Assembly (NCBI GenBank): GCA_027924585.1
Contig: BSBM01000602.1
Location: 11,407,501 to 11,471,500 of the forward strand
Source: Larix kaempferi
Lineage: Eukaryota; Streptophyta; Pinopsida; Pinales; Pinaceae
Direction: 5' to 3'
Length of the DNA: 64,000 nt
The notes below the pieces were generated by a model. It was given only the letters and a program-made list of their open reading frames with translations. It was not told the origin of the DNA and made no database searches. Position 1 is the first letter of the stretch, and each line of letters starts with the position of its first letter. Position numbers and translations under genes: made by a program. Shown here in pieces: positions 48,254 to 62,756 of this stretch.

Positions 48254-49003
48254 CTAACATCCTTTCCTAACTGCCCTCTTAACTTGCATGGATGAAATCT
48301 GTCTAAGGGTTACCTTTCTTGGGATACCTTTTACTTCTACAGTTTTTCCTTCTTCATTTAAACATGTAAAACTTTTTTCATAACAGTTCATAATGACATG
48401 ATGGGCTTCTAACCAGTCCATTCCAATTATAATATCATAGGATCCTAAAGGTAAAACATTCAACTTGATTTGTGTCCTTAACTGATTCATGGATAAAGCA
48501 CAACTTTCTATAAAATCTGATATTTTCCTCTTTGTTCCAGTTGCTAGTCTAACTAACCAAGATTTACTGAACTTTTTTGTTTTCAATTTAAGACTTTCCA
48601 CAATATCTGGTGATATATAACTTAAGCTAGCACCTGGGTCAATTAAAACAGTAACAGGATGATTTTGTAGCATACCTTCAATCTCTATCATAGAGATTTG
48701 ATGATCTGCTTGCCTGCTGTCAAGTGCTGCATTGATTCGGGGCATCTCTCTCGCCATGTCTCCAACAGTAGGTTCGATTCTGAATAGAGTGAATGTTGTT
48801 AGCTGTCCGCTTCCTCTTGGGACATTCTGATGTATAGTGAGGACCTTGACACTCGAAACATTTGATAAGTGCCTTTTGTTCATTGGTCCTGGTATTATTA
48901 GGAGCATTTCTAGGTGCTGTAGAATTCTGCTGTTGACTGTTTCTGAAATTATTTCCTTGAAAATTTTGATTATGATCCAAGAAAGTGTTTCTATATGTGG
49001 GAG
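48254..49003 (-). pseudogene. Gypsy gag end and protease (block 2)
   Basis: The protease frame is longer here (48254-48907), because the block 1 stop before it is a Gln codon (RQADHQ). It carries the same LIDPGAS and GMDWL motifs. The CCHC knuckle lies in a different frame (48720-48980), as in block 1, so the gag-to-protease frame change is shared. Confidence 0.8.
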
Positions 49004-50193
49004 GATTTCAGATTTAGAAACTACTTTATGTATTCATGATCTTATGATGAGATCACATACTCCCTCGTCTGGGTCTAATGGCATGGAAGTATAAATTAGT
49101 TTAGGATAGGTGTCATGGTTGAATGTTTGGTATATTTCTATCCACTATTGACTAGTCTCTTTATCGATTATGCATTTGGTATCCACATAAATTCCTCCAG
49201 AAAGTATAACTACATCCTCTTCTATCTCATGCTCAAGAGATTCATCTCTCTCTAAACTTTTTTATAGTACTACCTCCTTTTGACTTTGTCATCTCTTGGG
49301 TGCCATTGTCAACCTACATTTTCAAAAAAACCCATATGCATGAAACAATAGGTGCAATAACTGAAAGAATCATAAAGGTTAGTTCCCTCCCTGGGTTGGA
49401 TAGTTTCATTCCAGGATGAGGCTTCTATGAAAGCATCGTATTTTGCAACAAGATACAAGATAATATAGGGGATGGTGATGTGTTTTTTTCACATATAGAA
49501 AGGATAGACTCACCAAAGAATATCCAACCATAGTCATTCATTTGCGATTGTTTTGAGAAACATTCTTCACCCTTTTTTTCCTAGTTTTATCCCCAAACTA
49601 TGAAATTTCAAGGAAATACTCCTTCAGTTGGGATCAAGAAAACAAATGCATTCACTAATGGGGTGTTGATCGATGGCATGTCTATCAAGCTAGCCAACAA
49701 GAAATTAAGAGTGGGGTTATCACCTAGCATGAGTTTTCTATTGAGCTCTCCATCATGAGAAACCCTATAAGTATAGCTTCCACCATCATGAAAAATGTTA
49801 TCACACTTGGTTTTTAAAACTTGAAGGTAGGTCAATTTAATTATCCACCAACGAGACATTTACATGGTACCCGTTCATTTGTAGGTAGCTCCTGGTTAGG
49901 TATTCCCTTGGTTAATGCATACACGATTCGTCTTTGTTTTAATTTCCTTTACCATGAATTACCAAATCAAAAGCAATTAATGAAAAAATAATTTTCCTAT
50001 GGTTTTATGGTCCATATGTCGAGGTGGGTTGGGATGGATTCGACCTCGATCTTCCCAATTTAATCAATTACCCCACAGTTATTGTGTTAAGTATCATAGA
50101 TTCGATTATGTGGGCCTCATTGGAAATAGTCAAAATTTTCTTTACTTTTTGGCATTAGATCATTACAATGCATTTTATTTATATGTTTGAAAT
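49004..50193 (-). other. Unrecognised, weakly coding-like region (block 2)
   Basis: Counterpart of 14691-15880. The 83-residue minus-strand frame (49608-49859) is kept with one residue change (LQVLK for LQFLK). Confidence 0.3.
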
Positions 50194-50264
50194 ATCATCT
50201 CTAAGAGGGAAGCACTCCCATGATGTGATTCAATAATCATATCATCTATTGGGAAGTCGAAGAG

Positions 50265-51035
50265 AGTAACAACATGTTGAGAGTATCACTATTGAGAATA
50301 CGTATCAAAGATGCATTGTATTTGAAGTTGAGTTTTTTTAGGACTACGATAATGTATCATGACGGGGAAGTCATTGGTGAGCAAGAATGTGTCACAAGTG
50401 GGTAGGACTTCGGGGTTGCGACATGTCACTAAAGTGTGTGACCTTGAAGTCGTGATGTGTCATGTGGGAGAATGCTTCAGATTTGTGACACATTGTGGGT
50501 AGGAATGTCTTGGATGATGCAATGTGTCGTGGGTATCCATACTTTTCCTATTCATAACCAGTCACAGAGGAAAATTCCCTCGTGTATTTGACATTTCGTG
50601 AGAGAGCGATCTTTGGAGGATTTGGTACACAGTCAGAAAGAGTGTCTTGGGCGATGTGATGTATTATATCTGAAAATGTTTTGGAACTACAATGATGTAT
50701 CACAAGAGTAGATCCATATTGATGCTACAACATGTCCCAATTAAGCATGACTCGTAGTTGTTTTATGTCACATGGGAGAATATTTCATCTACGTGACAAA
50801 TCGCATGTGATGAATTCTTTCAAGGCTATGATATGCCTCGCGGGAAAATGCATTGGATGATGTCACATGTCACACATGGGAAAATATTTTTATGTGTGAT
50901 GTGTCACATGGGTAAAAATTTGGATGGTGTGACATGTGAGAGTATATCACAAGGGGAAAGTCTCTCAAGGATGCGACCCTGCATCACGTCATGGAGAGAT
51001 AGTTATCTGTGCAATGCACAACACATAATGGGAAG
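50265..51035. repeat. Degenerate minisatellite (block 2)
   Basis: Counterpart of 15950-16720, with scattered substitutions and a few single-base indels. Confidence 0.6.
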
Positions 51036-54000
51036 TTAGGTTCAGTTGCAACATGATTGAGTGATTATCCCATAATTCAAAACAAGCGACAACTGAACAT
51101 AAAAAAAGTGGATTCAAAACAATTCTCTCTCAAGTAGAGCAAAACAAAGCTAGTGAGCCATAGAGATTATGAGGGATGAATGGCCAATAAGACAAATTTT
51201 GAGAGGATGAGTCATGCAACCAAGGATGACGAGTAAAAATATTAGAGATAAAAATTAAGGACCTATGGATTTTCCTATGAGTAAATAAATTATGGGATGT
51301 TGTTACTTGCACAACAAATGGATACACACAATTTCTTGAAAACCCATATCAAATAACAAAAATGTCAAACAATTAACAACAATGACAATCAATTAATAAT
51401 GAATCATTTGAAAGAATATTTTAATAATAATTTAAAAATATCGATATAAACTCTTACTAACATAGGAATGCAAGGATAAGAAACAATTCAATAGTTCTTT
51501 ATAATAATATATAGTCCAAGTGCTTAGTTAGTGTAACCACACAATTGCCTATGATAATATATCCATTTCACACCCACCATATTATGGGTTTTATAGAATG
51601 AAATATTTGTCAACAAACCCAAAAAAACCTATGTTTTTGGATTTCCTATGGTCTTCGTTATCCTAGGAACGACCAAAAAATATTTAGTCAAATATGATGT
51701 TTCGGGATTGCCTATGATATTTTAATTGAAAAAATGCACTTCATTGTTCCATTTCCACGTGTTATTCAACATTGTTTACAATGGAAATGGTGCTCTTAGG
51801 TTTTGTGTTTTTTACCTTGACTATATCTAAATGTAGGTTAGGTGTACCTTTTATTATTTTAATTTTTCTTGTATTATGGACAAATCTATATTTAGAAGAT
51901 TGTCTTTGCTAGAATATTGTCTTTGTTATTCTTGTATTAACCATTTACCCCTTATTTTGTTCCTATGTAAATAGAACAAGGGCTTCTCAACCCACATTTT
52001 CTAACTCATTCTCACTATGAAAGCAACATAATCATACATGTAATGAATAAGGCATTGTTAGTAGTAGTATTTTGTTTGTTGTTCTTTCAGACACATTTTT
52101 CATGATTGCATCGAGAGAAGCGAGGTGCTCTACAACCCAGTATGGGGGAGATGTTGTAATGTTTGTTTCTAACAAAATAATTAAAAAATAATAATAAAAA
52201 ATTAATGTCGGCTCATAAAATAAAAAATTATGGAAAGTATTTAAAAAAAATCCATGTTGGCTCATAAAATAAAATATTATGAAAAGTAATTAAAAATTAG
52301 ATGTTCGTTTATAAAATAAAAACTTAAAACTTAAGCCCGGATCTATCAATCAAGAGAGATCAAATTTCTTGAGTTTAAATTTAAAAAAGAAATACACCTC
52401 AATAAATTGCATCCTTCTCGGTGCTTGATAGATACGGGTTTAAGATGGATCTATGTTGGTCTAAACCATAAGTGGAGTTATTAGGCATTGCTCCAAAATA
52501 ATCTAATCATTCATGAAATCAATTGTTTTGTCACATCATTAGTTATTCTCCACCTCATCATCTTAATATTGTAGATTTGTGTGAATAATACAAAAGGTAA
52601 TGATTGAGTAAATGAATTTAAGGTAACAATTTGTGTGAATTATAAAGGTGAAATTAATACAATGTACATACCTGAAAGGGCCATTAATTGTACCCCATCC
52701 AAAATTTGTAGTTTAAATTTGGTAATATGAATCTAGGAGAGTCTAAGATATTTTCGTTTAGACCATTCAAGCTTGAACTTATCAAGTCTCTCCTTCGAGG
52801 TAAAAATTTTCATTGGACCTCCACTATGATATTAGTCATGCATAAGCATCAGTGATGTAATACTTGGTAGTTAGGTTAACACATTATTAAGACCCACTTA
52901 AATTATTTGTATAGTAAGAAATGTGTTAGGCCCCTTTGAGTATAGGGGAGACCAAATTCAATAAGTCAAACATCATCCCTCACACACACACATATTGACT
53001 CCACACCCTACATACTCTTATATTCTTATATCTATCTTAAGTGTTGATTCCCAAAGTGGATCCTCTCGTCAAACAAAGGGGTCAATCATATATCTTTTGT
53101 TGGCATTATTGAATCTAAAGCTCAATTTTGTAATATATATATTTTTTATGGAAGAGCAGCACTAGGGCCTTTACATTTTCTTGATATCTATATAAAAGAC
53201 TGTGTAGGAGTTATGTAGTGGAATAGAATACGAGATATGAAAAAGAGATTTGCATGCCTCTTATATAGCATTATTTTTATTATAAAAGAAGTTTCTTCAA
53301 GAACTTCCCAAATGTTTTAAAACATCTACATAATGTATTTTTTGTTCACTTTAAATAATAATTACAAATTTTATCTATGAAAAAAATATCTACTTCAGTC
53401 TTAAACTTGGAAGCTCTATCCAATGAGACACCCCTTAGGGCTATTCCAAGCAAATATGTTACTTGAATAAATATAAATTTAATGGTTAATATTTAAATAT
53501 GCATACATGCAATTAGTATTACATGATATCTAGACACTGAAGTAATATGTATCAAAAACCCCTAAAATGTTTCATCTTCATAATTGTTTTGCCTTCACAC
53601 ATGTTTTCATTTTCATAATATTGCCTTCTTAGTTATTTTCATATAATTTTTTTTTAGATAATAATGTCCATAGAAGTTAGAACCATAAAAAAATATTGAT
53701 CCAAAACTACAAGATGAAACATTTTAGGGGTTTTTGATACATATTATTTCAGTGTCTAGATATCATGTTTTGCCTTCACACATGTTTTCATTTTCATAAT
53801 ATTGCCTTCTTAGTTATTTTCAAATAATTTTTTTTATATAATAATGTCCATAGAAGTTAGAACCATAAAAAATATTGATCCAAAACTACATTTAACAAAA
53901 GCTTTTTTATATAAAATTAAAATTTCCAAATGAATTATGATTAACCTTTACCAAATTCATAATATTGTTTTCTTGCATATTTTCAAATATTTTTTTCGAA

Positions 54001-54605
54001 GAGTTACATTTAACAGGAGTTATATATATATATATCCAGAGCTGCATTTAACAAGAATTTTTTTACATAAAATTAAAATTTCCCATTAGATCAGGGATAA
54101 CCCTTACCAAATTCATAATTTAAATTAATACATGGATGATGTGGTCGTTGGATGTGCAAATATGTAAAGTAAATTCAAAATGCAAGCTGTCAGCAAACGG
54201 TTGATCATAACAGATTACAATGATGCCATCAAACGGTTCAATTTGAAATGCACGTTGTCCGTAATCATTAAGAATCATAAGCGTTTGATCATATAATAAC
54301 AAACAATGCCATCCAACCATTCAATTCGAATCTCGAGTTGAATCAACGGTTGAACTTGAATTTCTTAAATAACGTTTCAATTTGAATTTCTTAACGAATA
54401 CTCCTCCCTTGCCGTTAGGTGAAAAAGCATTGGATAAAAAGCATCTTTTCAAGGGTCTCTTTCTCGTAATGTAATTGGTTCAACTTGAATTCTTAAAATA
54501 ACATCTTGCCGTTGGATAAAAAGCATCTTTTCTAGGGTCTCTTTCTGGTAATGTAATTTAGAGTTGAGCGTTAAAGATTGGACGTGGAAGAACACAGTGA
54601 CAGCC
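51036..54605. other. AT-rich filler with inverted repeats (block 2)
   Basis: Counterpart of 16721-20314: the LTR-like start TGTTGTAATG at 52152, the hairpin at 52330-52444, the interleaved inverted and direct repeats at 53523-53890, and shorter TA tracts near 53135 and 54025. No gene seen. Confidence 0.5.
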
Positions 54606-55899
54606 ATGGCGGGAGACTCTCGGAGGTCCATATCAGGGCTCTCCTTCAGCTGTAGTACCCAAAACAGCGTCCAACGTTATATTTGTAATGGATTGTTCGG
54701 AAGTTTATACAGCCTGCGAGGTAGCTTGGGAATTTCTATCTTTCTGAGTTACCTAGGATTTATTACATCCCCAAGAACCTCTGGTAATGATCTCTCAGCT
54801 TCTCTGATTGTAAATTCTCGCCATGATTCCTGATTTTTATGTTGGGATCAGTTTATTCTGAGTCTGATTATTGTTCAGCGTCGCATTATTTCATTTCCAT
54901 CTATTGCTTTATGCTTTGATTGACCTAATAGACTATAATACTTTTATTTAGATTCCCTTCCTATCATGATCCCAACGAAATTGATTTCTGGTGGAGAAAT
55001 GGACGCCGAGAGCGATTCAAATCAGCTACTGAGCATTTCTAGCCAAGAAATTGAAGAACAAGAGGATGGAAAAGTTAAGGAAGGTTCTCTAAATTCTATA
55101 TTAGCACTGCCCCAGTGGCTGCATGGATTTTGTTTCTCCTACTCTCGTTCAAAAGGTATGCCTTCTGCTATTCCGTCTCAGTCTAGACTATCATATATCA
55201 GAGATTATTAAGCTTTGAATATGAAAAAGAGAATCTCCATGGCAGAATTTCAATAGTTGTTTTTTTTAACTCTGGAAGCTTTGGATTCAGAATAAAAAAA
55301 CGCCAAGGTTAAATTTCAATGCCTGTCTTTTACCCTCTATATTTACTCTTTTGATACATTGAACATTCAGTAAAATAAGGGCATGCATTTTCACCAGAAC
55401 AATGTTTTTATCAACAAATTATTTGTTAAACGGGGCTTACTGGTTTGGATTCAGGACCTTCATACTAACAGTTCAGTTCAAATCCAATTTTCTGTAGAAT
55501 CCAATTATTTTGTGTTTAATATTAAAAAAAAAAACCTCCCTCATCAACATGTGAACAAACGACCTTAATAAAATACTTCATCGGCTTATCTGTTAACTAT
55601 GCAGTCTGATAACAGCAGACCTTAATAAAATACTTCAGCGGCTTATCTGTTAACTATGCAGTCTGATAACAGCAGAGACCATTTCGACCTTTATTCTGGT
55701 TTTTGTAACATGCGGTTCCTCAGTAATGGATCACAGCAGTCGGCCTTTAATTTCAGAACTTGGGGGTTCTGTGGCTTTTAGTCTGATAGTGACAGTCATG
55801 ATATATTCTGTTGGCCACATTTCTGGAGCTCATATGAATCCTGCAGTTACCATTGCATTTGCAACAGTCACTATAAGATTAACTTGTTTAGTAGAATGA
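54606..55899 (+). pseudogene. NIP-type aquaporin, first three exons (block 2)
   Basis: Exons 54606-54783, 54952-55155 and 55673 onward, with the same splice borders and phases as block 1, joined frame open, TGA at 55897-55899. The NPA box ([14 protein letters not shown]) is unchanged. One residue in the second hydrophobic stretch differs (VAFSL for VAFGL), and another lies in exon 1 (LSYLGF for LSYVGF). The 57-bp duplication of the exon 3 acceptor is present. The second half of the channel is again missing. Confidence 0.75.
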
Positions 55900-56174
55900 C
55901 AATTTTCTAGGTCTGGGATAAGGAGCTTTCAGTTTTTTGTTTTTAATTACTCAGATCGCTTATTTTTTCCAGACCCACTGAAATCTTGAATCTAAGGTTC
56001 TTGAGGTTCAATACTTCCTTTCATATTTGGTATACTGAAATGCTGTACATCACAGTAATAATGAATTGCCTTGAAATGCTGCACATCACAGTAATAATGA
56101 TTGCCTTGAAATTATATTAATCTTTCTTTTATGACAAAAGATAATGGAAACCGAATTACGCTAATATGTTGCAG

Positions 56175-56287
56175 ATTCCCTGAAATGTTGTATCCCTCGC
56201 AATTCCAATAGAAATGTTGCTCTCCGTGGACAATGAGAATTTCGATCGAAAAGAAGCAGAGGCTAAGTACAAAAACTGTGTATCGAG
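56175..56287 (+). pseudogene. Exon-like module 1 (block 2)
   Basis: Same TTGCAG and GTTAGTG borders as 21868-21980. In the FPEMLYPSQFQ frame, a base change near 56209 (TGT to TAG) adds a stop, so this frame is closed here. Confidence 0.3.
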
Positions 56288-56429
56288 GTTAGTGATTTGT
56301 TATCTACATGTTCTGATTTGTGATTTGTTATCTACATGTTTTGATTTGTGATTTGTAATTAATATTTGTAATAACTTCCACATTTTCTGATTGAATAGTA
56401 ATTTATAATAATTTCATTGATTTCCACTA

Positions 56430-57214
56430 AAACACTTTTCAATGATCATCCTAATCTTGTCTAATGTTCGATTTCCTTAAAACACTTTTCAATGATCATC
56501 CTAATCTTGTCTAATGTTCGATTTCCTTCATTACTAGAGGGTAATCTCCTGAGTAAATCCTAAATTTTGAATGAATCAATCAGGAAAATAGTTATAGTTT
56601 TTTACTGTAAGAAGTTTATATAGAACAATAATGTTCATGTTGTAATTCTTGCACAACCTCTAATCAATGTTTCATACCCAGGGAAATCTCATTCTAAGGT
56701 TCGTGATGTTCAATATTCCCTTTCATATTTTGTATACATCACAGTAATAATGAATCTCCTTGAAATTATATTAATCTTTCTTTTCAATGATCATCCTAAT
56801 CTTGTCTAATGTTCGATTTCCTTCATTACTAGAGGGTAATCTCCTGAGTAAATCCTAAATTTTGAATGAATCAATCAGGAAAATAGTTATAGTTTTTTAC
56901 TGTAAGAAGTTTATATAGAACAATAATGTTCATGTTGTAATTCTTGCACAACCTCTAATCAATGTTTCATACCCAGGGAAATCTCATTCTAAGGTTCGTG
57001 ATGTTCAATATTCCCTTTCATATTTTGTATACATCACAGTAATAATGAATCTCCTTGAAATTATATTAATCTTTCTTTTATGACATATTTTGTATACATC
57101 ACAGTAATAATGAATCTCCTTGAAATTATATTAATCTTTCTTTTATGACATATTTTGTATACATCACAGTAATAATGAATCTCCTTGAAATTATATTAAT
57201 CTTTGTTTTATGAC
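56430..57214. repeat. Expanded tandem repeat cluster (block 2)
   Basis: A 56-bp duplication around TTTTCAATGATCATCCTAAT (about 56434-56530), then a roughly 285-bp segment repeated (second start near 56781), then the 65-bp CATATTTTGTATACATCACA units. Four or more of these units are present, versus three in block 1. This accounts for the jump in block offset. Confidence 0.75.
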
Positions 57215-57221
57215 TTTGCAG

Positions 57222-57355
57222 ATTCCCTGAAATGGTGTATCCCTCGCAATTCGAATGGAAGGATGAATTTGAATCACAGTGGGTACTATTATGGGTCGCA
57301 AGAAGAATTTAAGGTGGCAAGAAGCAGAGGCTAAGTACAAAAATGGTGTATCCAG
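57222..57355 (+). pseudogene. Exon-like module 2 (block 2)
   Basis: Same sequence and splice borders as 22564-22697 with no visible change. Confidence 0.35.
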
Positions 57356-60243
57356 GTTAGTGATTTGCTATCTTCATGTTCTGATTTGGATTAATATATA
57401 TAATAACTTCTACATGTGTTCTGATTGGATAATAATTCATAATAATTTCCTTATACCAAGGTTCGATTTCCTTCATTACCAGATGATAATCTCCTGGGTA
57501 ATTTCTATTCTTTTGGTTCAATCATATATGCGAAGTGCAGGGTTTATTTTGTTTATAGAGTAAAAATAAAACATAATCTCTATGAGTTTTAATGAACTCT
57601 TGGTTTTAATCTTGGATAAATTTGTAAAGTATTGTTGATTTTTGCAGGTAGTGTTCAAAAGTGTTATAGAGTTAAAACGTATTGTAGTGTAATAAGAGGT
57701 TGCATGTTCTTCTTAATAGTTGGGCTTCTGTTAGTTCTAATTAGTATTGGGTACTATATTTTGGGTTTTTTTTCGTCAAAAATGCTTAAAAGTGCGAGGA
57801 AAAAATGAGTAAAGTTGAAACTGGGTGATCGGAAAAAAATGAGTAGATTTTTCTACCAGAGAAAGGATGTGGAAAATGAAACCAAGAGAAACATACTTTC
57901 CTCCATTTCAGGTATTTATTTAATTGATTAATATCATTTATGATCAAAAGGTAGTGGGTTCGATTTCCTTAGAATGGCGTCGCTGGGCAGAGCTGTCATG
58001 AGAGCTCATTAAACCATTGTATTGATTCTGTTATCTATTATCATGACCTGTGGTCGTTAAGGCCTAAACATTAACCGTTAGATTCCCAGAAAAAGGAAAA
58101 AGGCGTTCTGAATAAATATCAGTGCCATTCATCTCAGCATTATTAAATTGTATTTGTCTATACAATATAATTGGCATGGGTTTACCATGCCAGAGGAGAG
58201 GATTACTGCCTTACTGTAATTTTGCAGCTATATTTAACGACATTCAAGCAGACAAGCTTTCTGCTTCCATTTAAATAATTTAATATGTTTGCCCCAAGGA
58301 CGTCATCCTCGTCCTCGTCTTAAAATCTTAGAAATTATTTTCATCTTAATACAAGCTACTATGACTATATTTTTTCTCGTTGTCGTTGTTATTATCATAT
58401 CAGTCAAAAACACAGATCAAACAAACCTATTAAAAAAATTAAATAAAAACATATAATTCATTTTGATATTATATATCCACCCACTAAGGAAATGTTTATG
58501 GTATGGTAGTATGCATATACACACAACAATATATCTCCTTTGCCTTAAAAGGTAATAATTAATAAGAAAAAAATACACAACCACTCCACACAGTCTTTTT
58601 TGGAGCTTTTCCAGCTAGCACCCGATTTAGGCATTCTTCTGAAGCCATCCTACCTCCCGATTTAGGCACCCCAACTGGATCTGATCAGATAGGCTGCCAT
58701 GGCAATGTTATAGTGGGAGGTGTAAAAAGACACATGACAGCCCTGCCAGCCCAATGCACGAGCCCACGAGCCCACGTCTATTTTGAAAGTTTGAATTTGT
58801 TTTTTCGTGTTCCGTTTTTAAACTATTTTGTTTCAAAGAAATAGTGTTTTACTTTTCTTTATGTGCTTTTACTGTAAATTATTGACTTTTTTGTTTTGGA
58901 TGTAGTTTTCATTTTTTATGTGCTTTTACTGCGAACTATGGACTTTTTTTCTTTATGATTTAAGTTTGTGTCAACTGGTCTAACAGTTAATTAAATAATA
59001 ATTATATGGATAAACTGCATATTGAAAATTTAAAAGAAATATTTATTATTGGTCAATCAATCTTTATGGTTTGAATCTTGGCTGTAATTTTCATTGTGAT
59101 TTGATGGCAACTTAATACAACTTTGTTTGTCTTCAGATGCATTGTTTCGGGCATTCTATTGGATATACCGAAATCCTACTATTATTTTCCGAGGTAAAGT
59201 TTTTTAGTTCTCTTAAAAATATTAATTATTTAAATTTATTGCAAAATTTCAATTTATTTAGATATTTCAATAACAATTTGTTATAATATTTTGAGAAATT
59301 TATTTAGATATTTCAATGACAATTTGTTATAATATTTTATTTTCTCATTATACTTAAACTTTGTTACCATTTATTATAATACTTTATTTACACATTTAGA
59401 ATCAAATTTGTTATAGAATCCCTATTAAAAAAACTTCAAACTAGTGAAAAAAAATTCAAATATATAACCTCTGCCCATTCAAATATTGTACTCCCACCAG
59501 TGTCATATCATATTGTTTTGAGAGTAATAAAAGGTATAGTCCCAAGCACAAGTGAGCTGGACATTTAAACATTTAAGAAGTTGGTTAGAAAACACACAAT
59601 AAAATTTAGAACGGATAGAAGGGAACACAAAATGTAGAGTTTAGGTTAAATAAATGTATGTGAGAATTGTAGTTTAGTTTTGGACATAGTTTAGAATATT
59701 GTATGGAATAATTATCGCAAGCACACGTGAGTGGACATTTAAACATTTAAGAAGTTGGTTAGAAAACACATAATAAAATTTAGAAGGAGAGAAGGGAACA
59801 CAAAATGTAAAGCTTATGTTAAATAAATGTATGTGAGAATTGTAGTTTAGTTTTGAGCATAGTTTAGAATATTGTAGATGAAGCTTATGTTAAATAAATA
59901 TATGTGAGAATTGTAGTTTAGTTTTGGGCATAGTTTATAATATTGTAGAGGAGCTTAAAGTTAGGATAGAGTAGCCTTTTGTTATTTTTATTATTTTATT
60001 TTCATTATCTTTTGTTTTATTTTTTTTTAGTGTTTTTTAATTAATTTTTTGTTTTTATTTTTAATAAAATTTTAATTAGTTAGATTTAGAATTTATATTT
60101 AATATTTGTTTAATTTGTTTAGTGTTAAGTTAACTTTTCATTTTACTATTTTGTTAGTTTTAAATTATTGTTTTTTTTTTTTTTTTTATGAAGGTAAAAA
60201 GGGTTGGGCATGGGGTTTTGATTATTACCTTATGATTAGGCAC
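57356..60243. other. Non-coding stretch (block 2)
   Basis: Counterpart of 22698-25613, with the 175-bp and 72-bp tandem repeats at about 59540-59950. A segment of about 25 bases before the first repeat is deleted. No gene seen. Confidence 0.4.
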
Positions 60244-61420
60244 AGTTTTCTCTTCATAATCTAAAAGAATGGTTAAAAAATTGAAGATAAGGAAGCATAT
60301 AAGTGTGGAAGGGTACTTTGGTAAGATGAGAGAAAGAGAAGATTAGGAAGTATAAAATTAGGGAAGAGTTATATGTTTCATGGAAATATTTAATTTTATA
60401 AAAGTATTTAGTTTTTTTTCTATGCTTGTTTTTAATAATTATATTTCTTAACTCAAAAAATATTTTTTTTGTTTTTCTTTTAACTTTGCTCAATTTTCAG
60501 ATTTTTAGTGAGCATTGTGAAATTTTCATAATTTTTTTATAATTTAAAATATAAATTTTGTGTAACTTATTTTAAGTTTGCTCATTTTCATACTTTTATT
60601 AAGCATTGTGAAATTTTCATAATTTTCTTCTAGTATTTTAAAAATTAACATAATTTTTCATATTGTTTTCTTGTATAGAATTTAAAGAGATGTACTTTTT
60701 GTCAATGTTATTCTTAATAATTTAGTTTCTTTTTTCCATATTAAAATAGTTAGGATTAATAATTAAGAGTTTGTTGAAATAGTTCAGAGTTCAAGTTAAT
60801 AATTATGAGTATGTTGAAATATGTTAGGATTAGTTTTCTCTTCATAATCTAAAAGATTGGTTAAAAGATTGAAGATAAGGAAGCATATAAGTGTGGAAGG
60901 GTACTTTGGTAAGATGAGAGAAAGAGAAGATCAGATACGAAGTAGAAAACTAGGGAAGAGTTATATGTTTCATGGAAATATTTAATTTTATAAAAGTATT
61001 TAGTTTTTTTTCTATGCTTGTTTTTAATAATTATATTTCTTAACTCAAAAAATATTTGTTTGTTTTTATTTTAACTTTGCTCATTTTTCATATTTTTAGT
61101 GAACATTGTGAAATTTTCATAATTTTTTTCTAATTTAAAAACTAAATTTTGTGTAACTTATTTTAACTTTCCTCATTTTCATACTTTTACTAAGCATTGT
61201 GAAATTTTTATAATTTTCTTCTAGTATTTTAAAAATTAACACTTAATTTTCCATATTGTTTTCTTGTATAGAATTTTAAGAGATGACGTGAAATGTATAT
61301 TTTCTTGTAATTAGTACTATGATGTTGTACATAGAGACTTGATACATACTTTTTGTCAATGTTATTCTTAATAATTTAGTTTCTTTTTTCCATATTAAAA
61401 TAGTTAGGATTAATAATTAA
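60244..61420. repeat. 588-bp tandem duplication private to block 2
   Basis: A segment starting AGTTTTCTCTTCATAATC occurs at 60244 and again at 60832. Block 1 has it once (about 25618). The first copy has lost about 60 bases near 60690 that the second copy and block 1 retain. Confidence 0.75.
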
Positions 61421-62045
61421 GAGTTTGTTGAAATAGTTGAGAGTTCAAGTTAATAATTATGAGTATGTTGAAATAGGTTAGAGTTCTAGTTAATCGTTCT
61501 TAGTTTAAAGCTTTGTTAGATTATAAATTGCTATCTTGTTTGCTTTTGGTAAATTGTTTTTCAATGTTTTTTTCATGGTTATATATAAAAATTTAATTGA
61601 AATATTTAAATGAGAATAACATTGTAGAAAATATTTTTTATGAATATTAAATTGTATATATATTTTATATTGTTTGCATTAGTATGTTGACCATAGGGGT
61701 TTTATTGAAAGTCTTGTATAGAGTGTTTTCAAAGGACCATTTTGGGAAATTGCTTGGAAACAATTTCCTAACTCGGTATCTTGACACATGTGCCTTTGTT
61801 GTAGCTGGAAACTGGGACGCCGTTGCGCTAGTAATAGGTGGAGGGAGGTAACTCCCAGAGAAGCCCTCCCAGTACGCCCCAAGTTGGGTGGTCGACCATG
61901 TATACACAAGGTTTTTAAAGTGGTCTAACGAGGGACCCCCCTTTGTTGACACTCTATTCAAGCAACCTAGGAGTTAGGATTTCTTTCCTTGGTAATTATA
62001 AATTTAACCTCCTCTAAACCTTAGTTACATTAGCCACTCTCATCC
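61421..62045. other. AT-rich stretch before the CT array (block 2)
   Basis: Counterpart of 26220-26830. The minus-strand frame PSLDHFKNLVYTWS extends to 98 residues (61665-61961) because a stop present in block 1 is changed. Not recognised. Confidence 0.35.
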
Positions 62046-62392
62046 ATTCTCTCTCTCTCTCTCTCCCTCTCTCTCTTAACCCCTAACCCACAATATCTTT
62101 ATCTCTCTCTAAACAACTAACCCCACCCTTAACCCCCAATCTCTCTCTCTAAAACCCTAACACCTCTTTCTCTCTCTCTAAATCCTAAGCCCCAATATCT
62201 CTCTCTCCCTAAACCCATAACCACTAATATCTCTCTCTCTAAACTCCTAACATCCAATCACTCCGCTCTCTCTCTAAAATCCTCACCTCCAAATCTCTCT
62301 CTCTCTGCCACTAAACCTATAACCCCCAATCTCCCTCTCTTTAAACCTCTAACCCACAATATCTCTCTCTTTGTCCATAAATCGCTAACCTC

Positions 62393-62426
<34 letters not shown>

Positions 62427-62526
62427 CCTTAAACACCAATATCTCTCTCTAAACCGCTAACCCCCAATCTCTCTCTAAACCCCGAATCCCTATTCTCTCA
62501 CTCACTCTCTAAACCTTTAACCCTCA

Positions 62527-62558
<32 letters not shown>

Positions 62559-62602
62559 AAACACCTAAACTCCAATCTCTCTCTCTCTCTCTCTATAGAT
62601 GC

Positions 62603-62634
<32 letters not shown>

Positions 62635-62720
62635 CTACCTATCAATTATTTATCTATCTAAATGTATAAACCCTAAACTCTCTCTCTCTCTCTCTCTAAA
62701 CCCCTGACCCCAATATTTTT

Positions 62721-62756
<36 letters not shown>

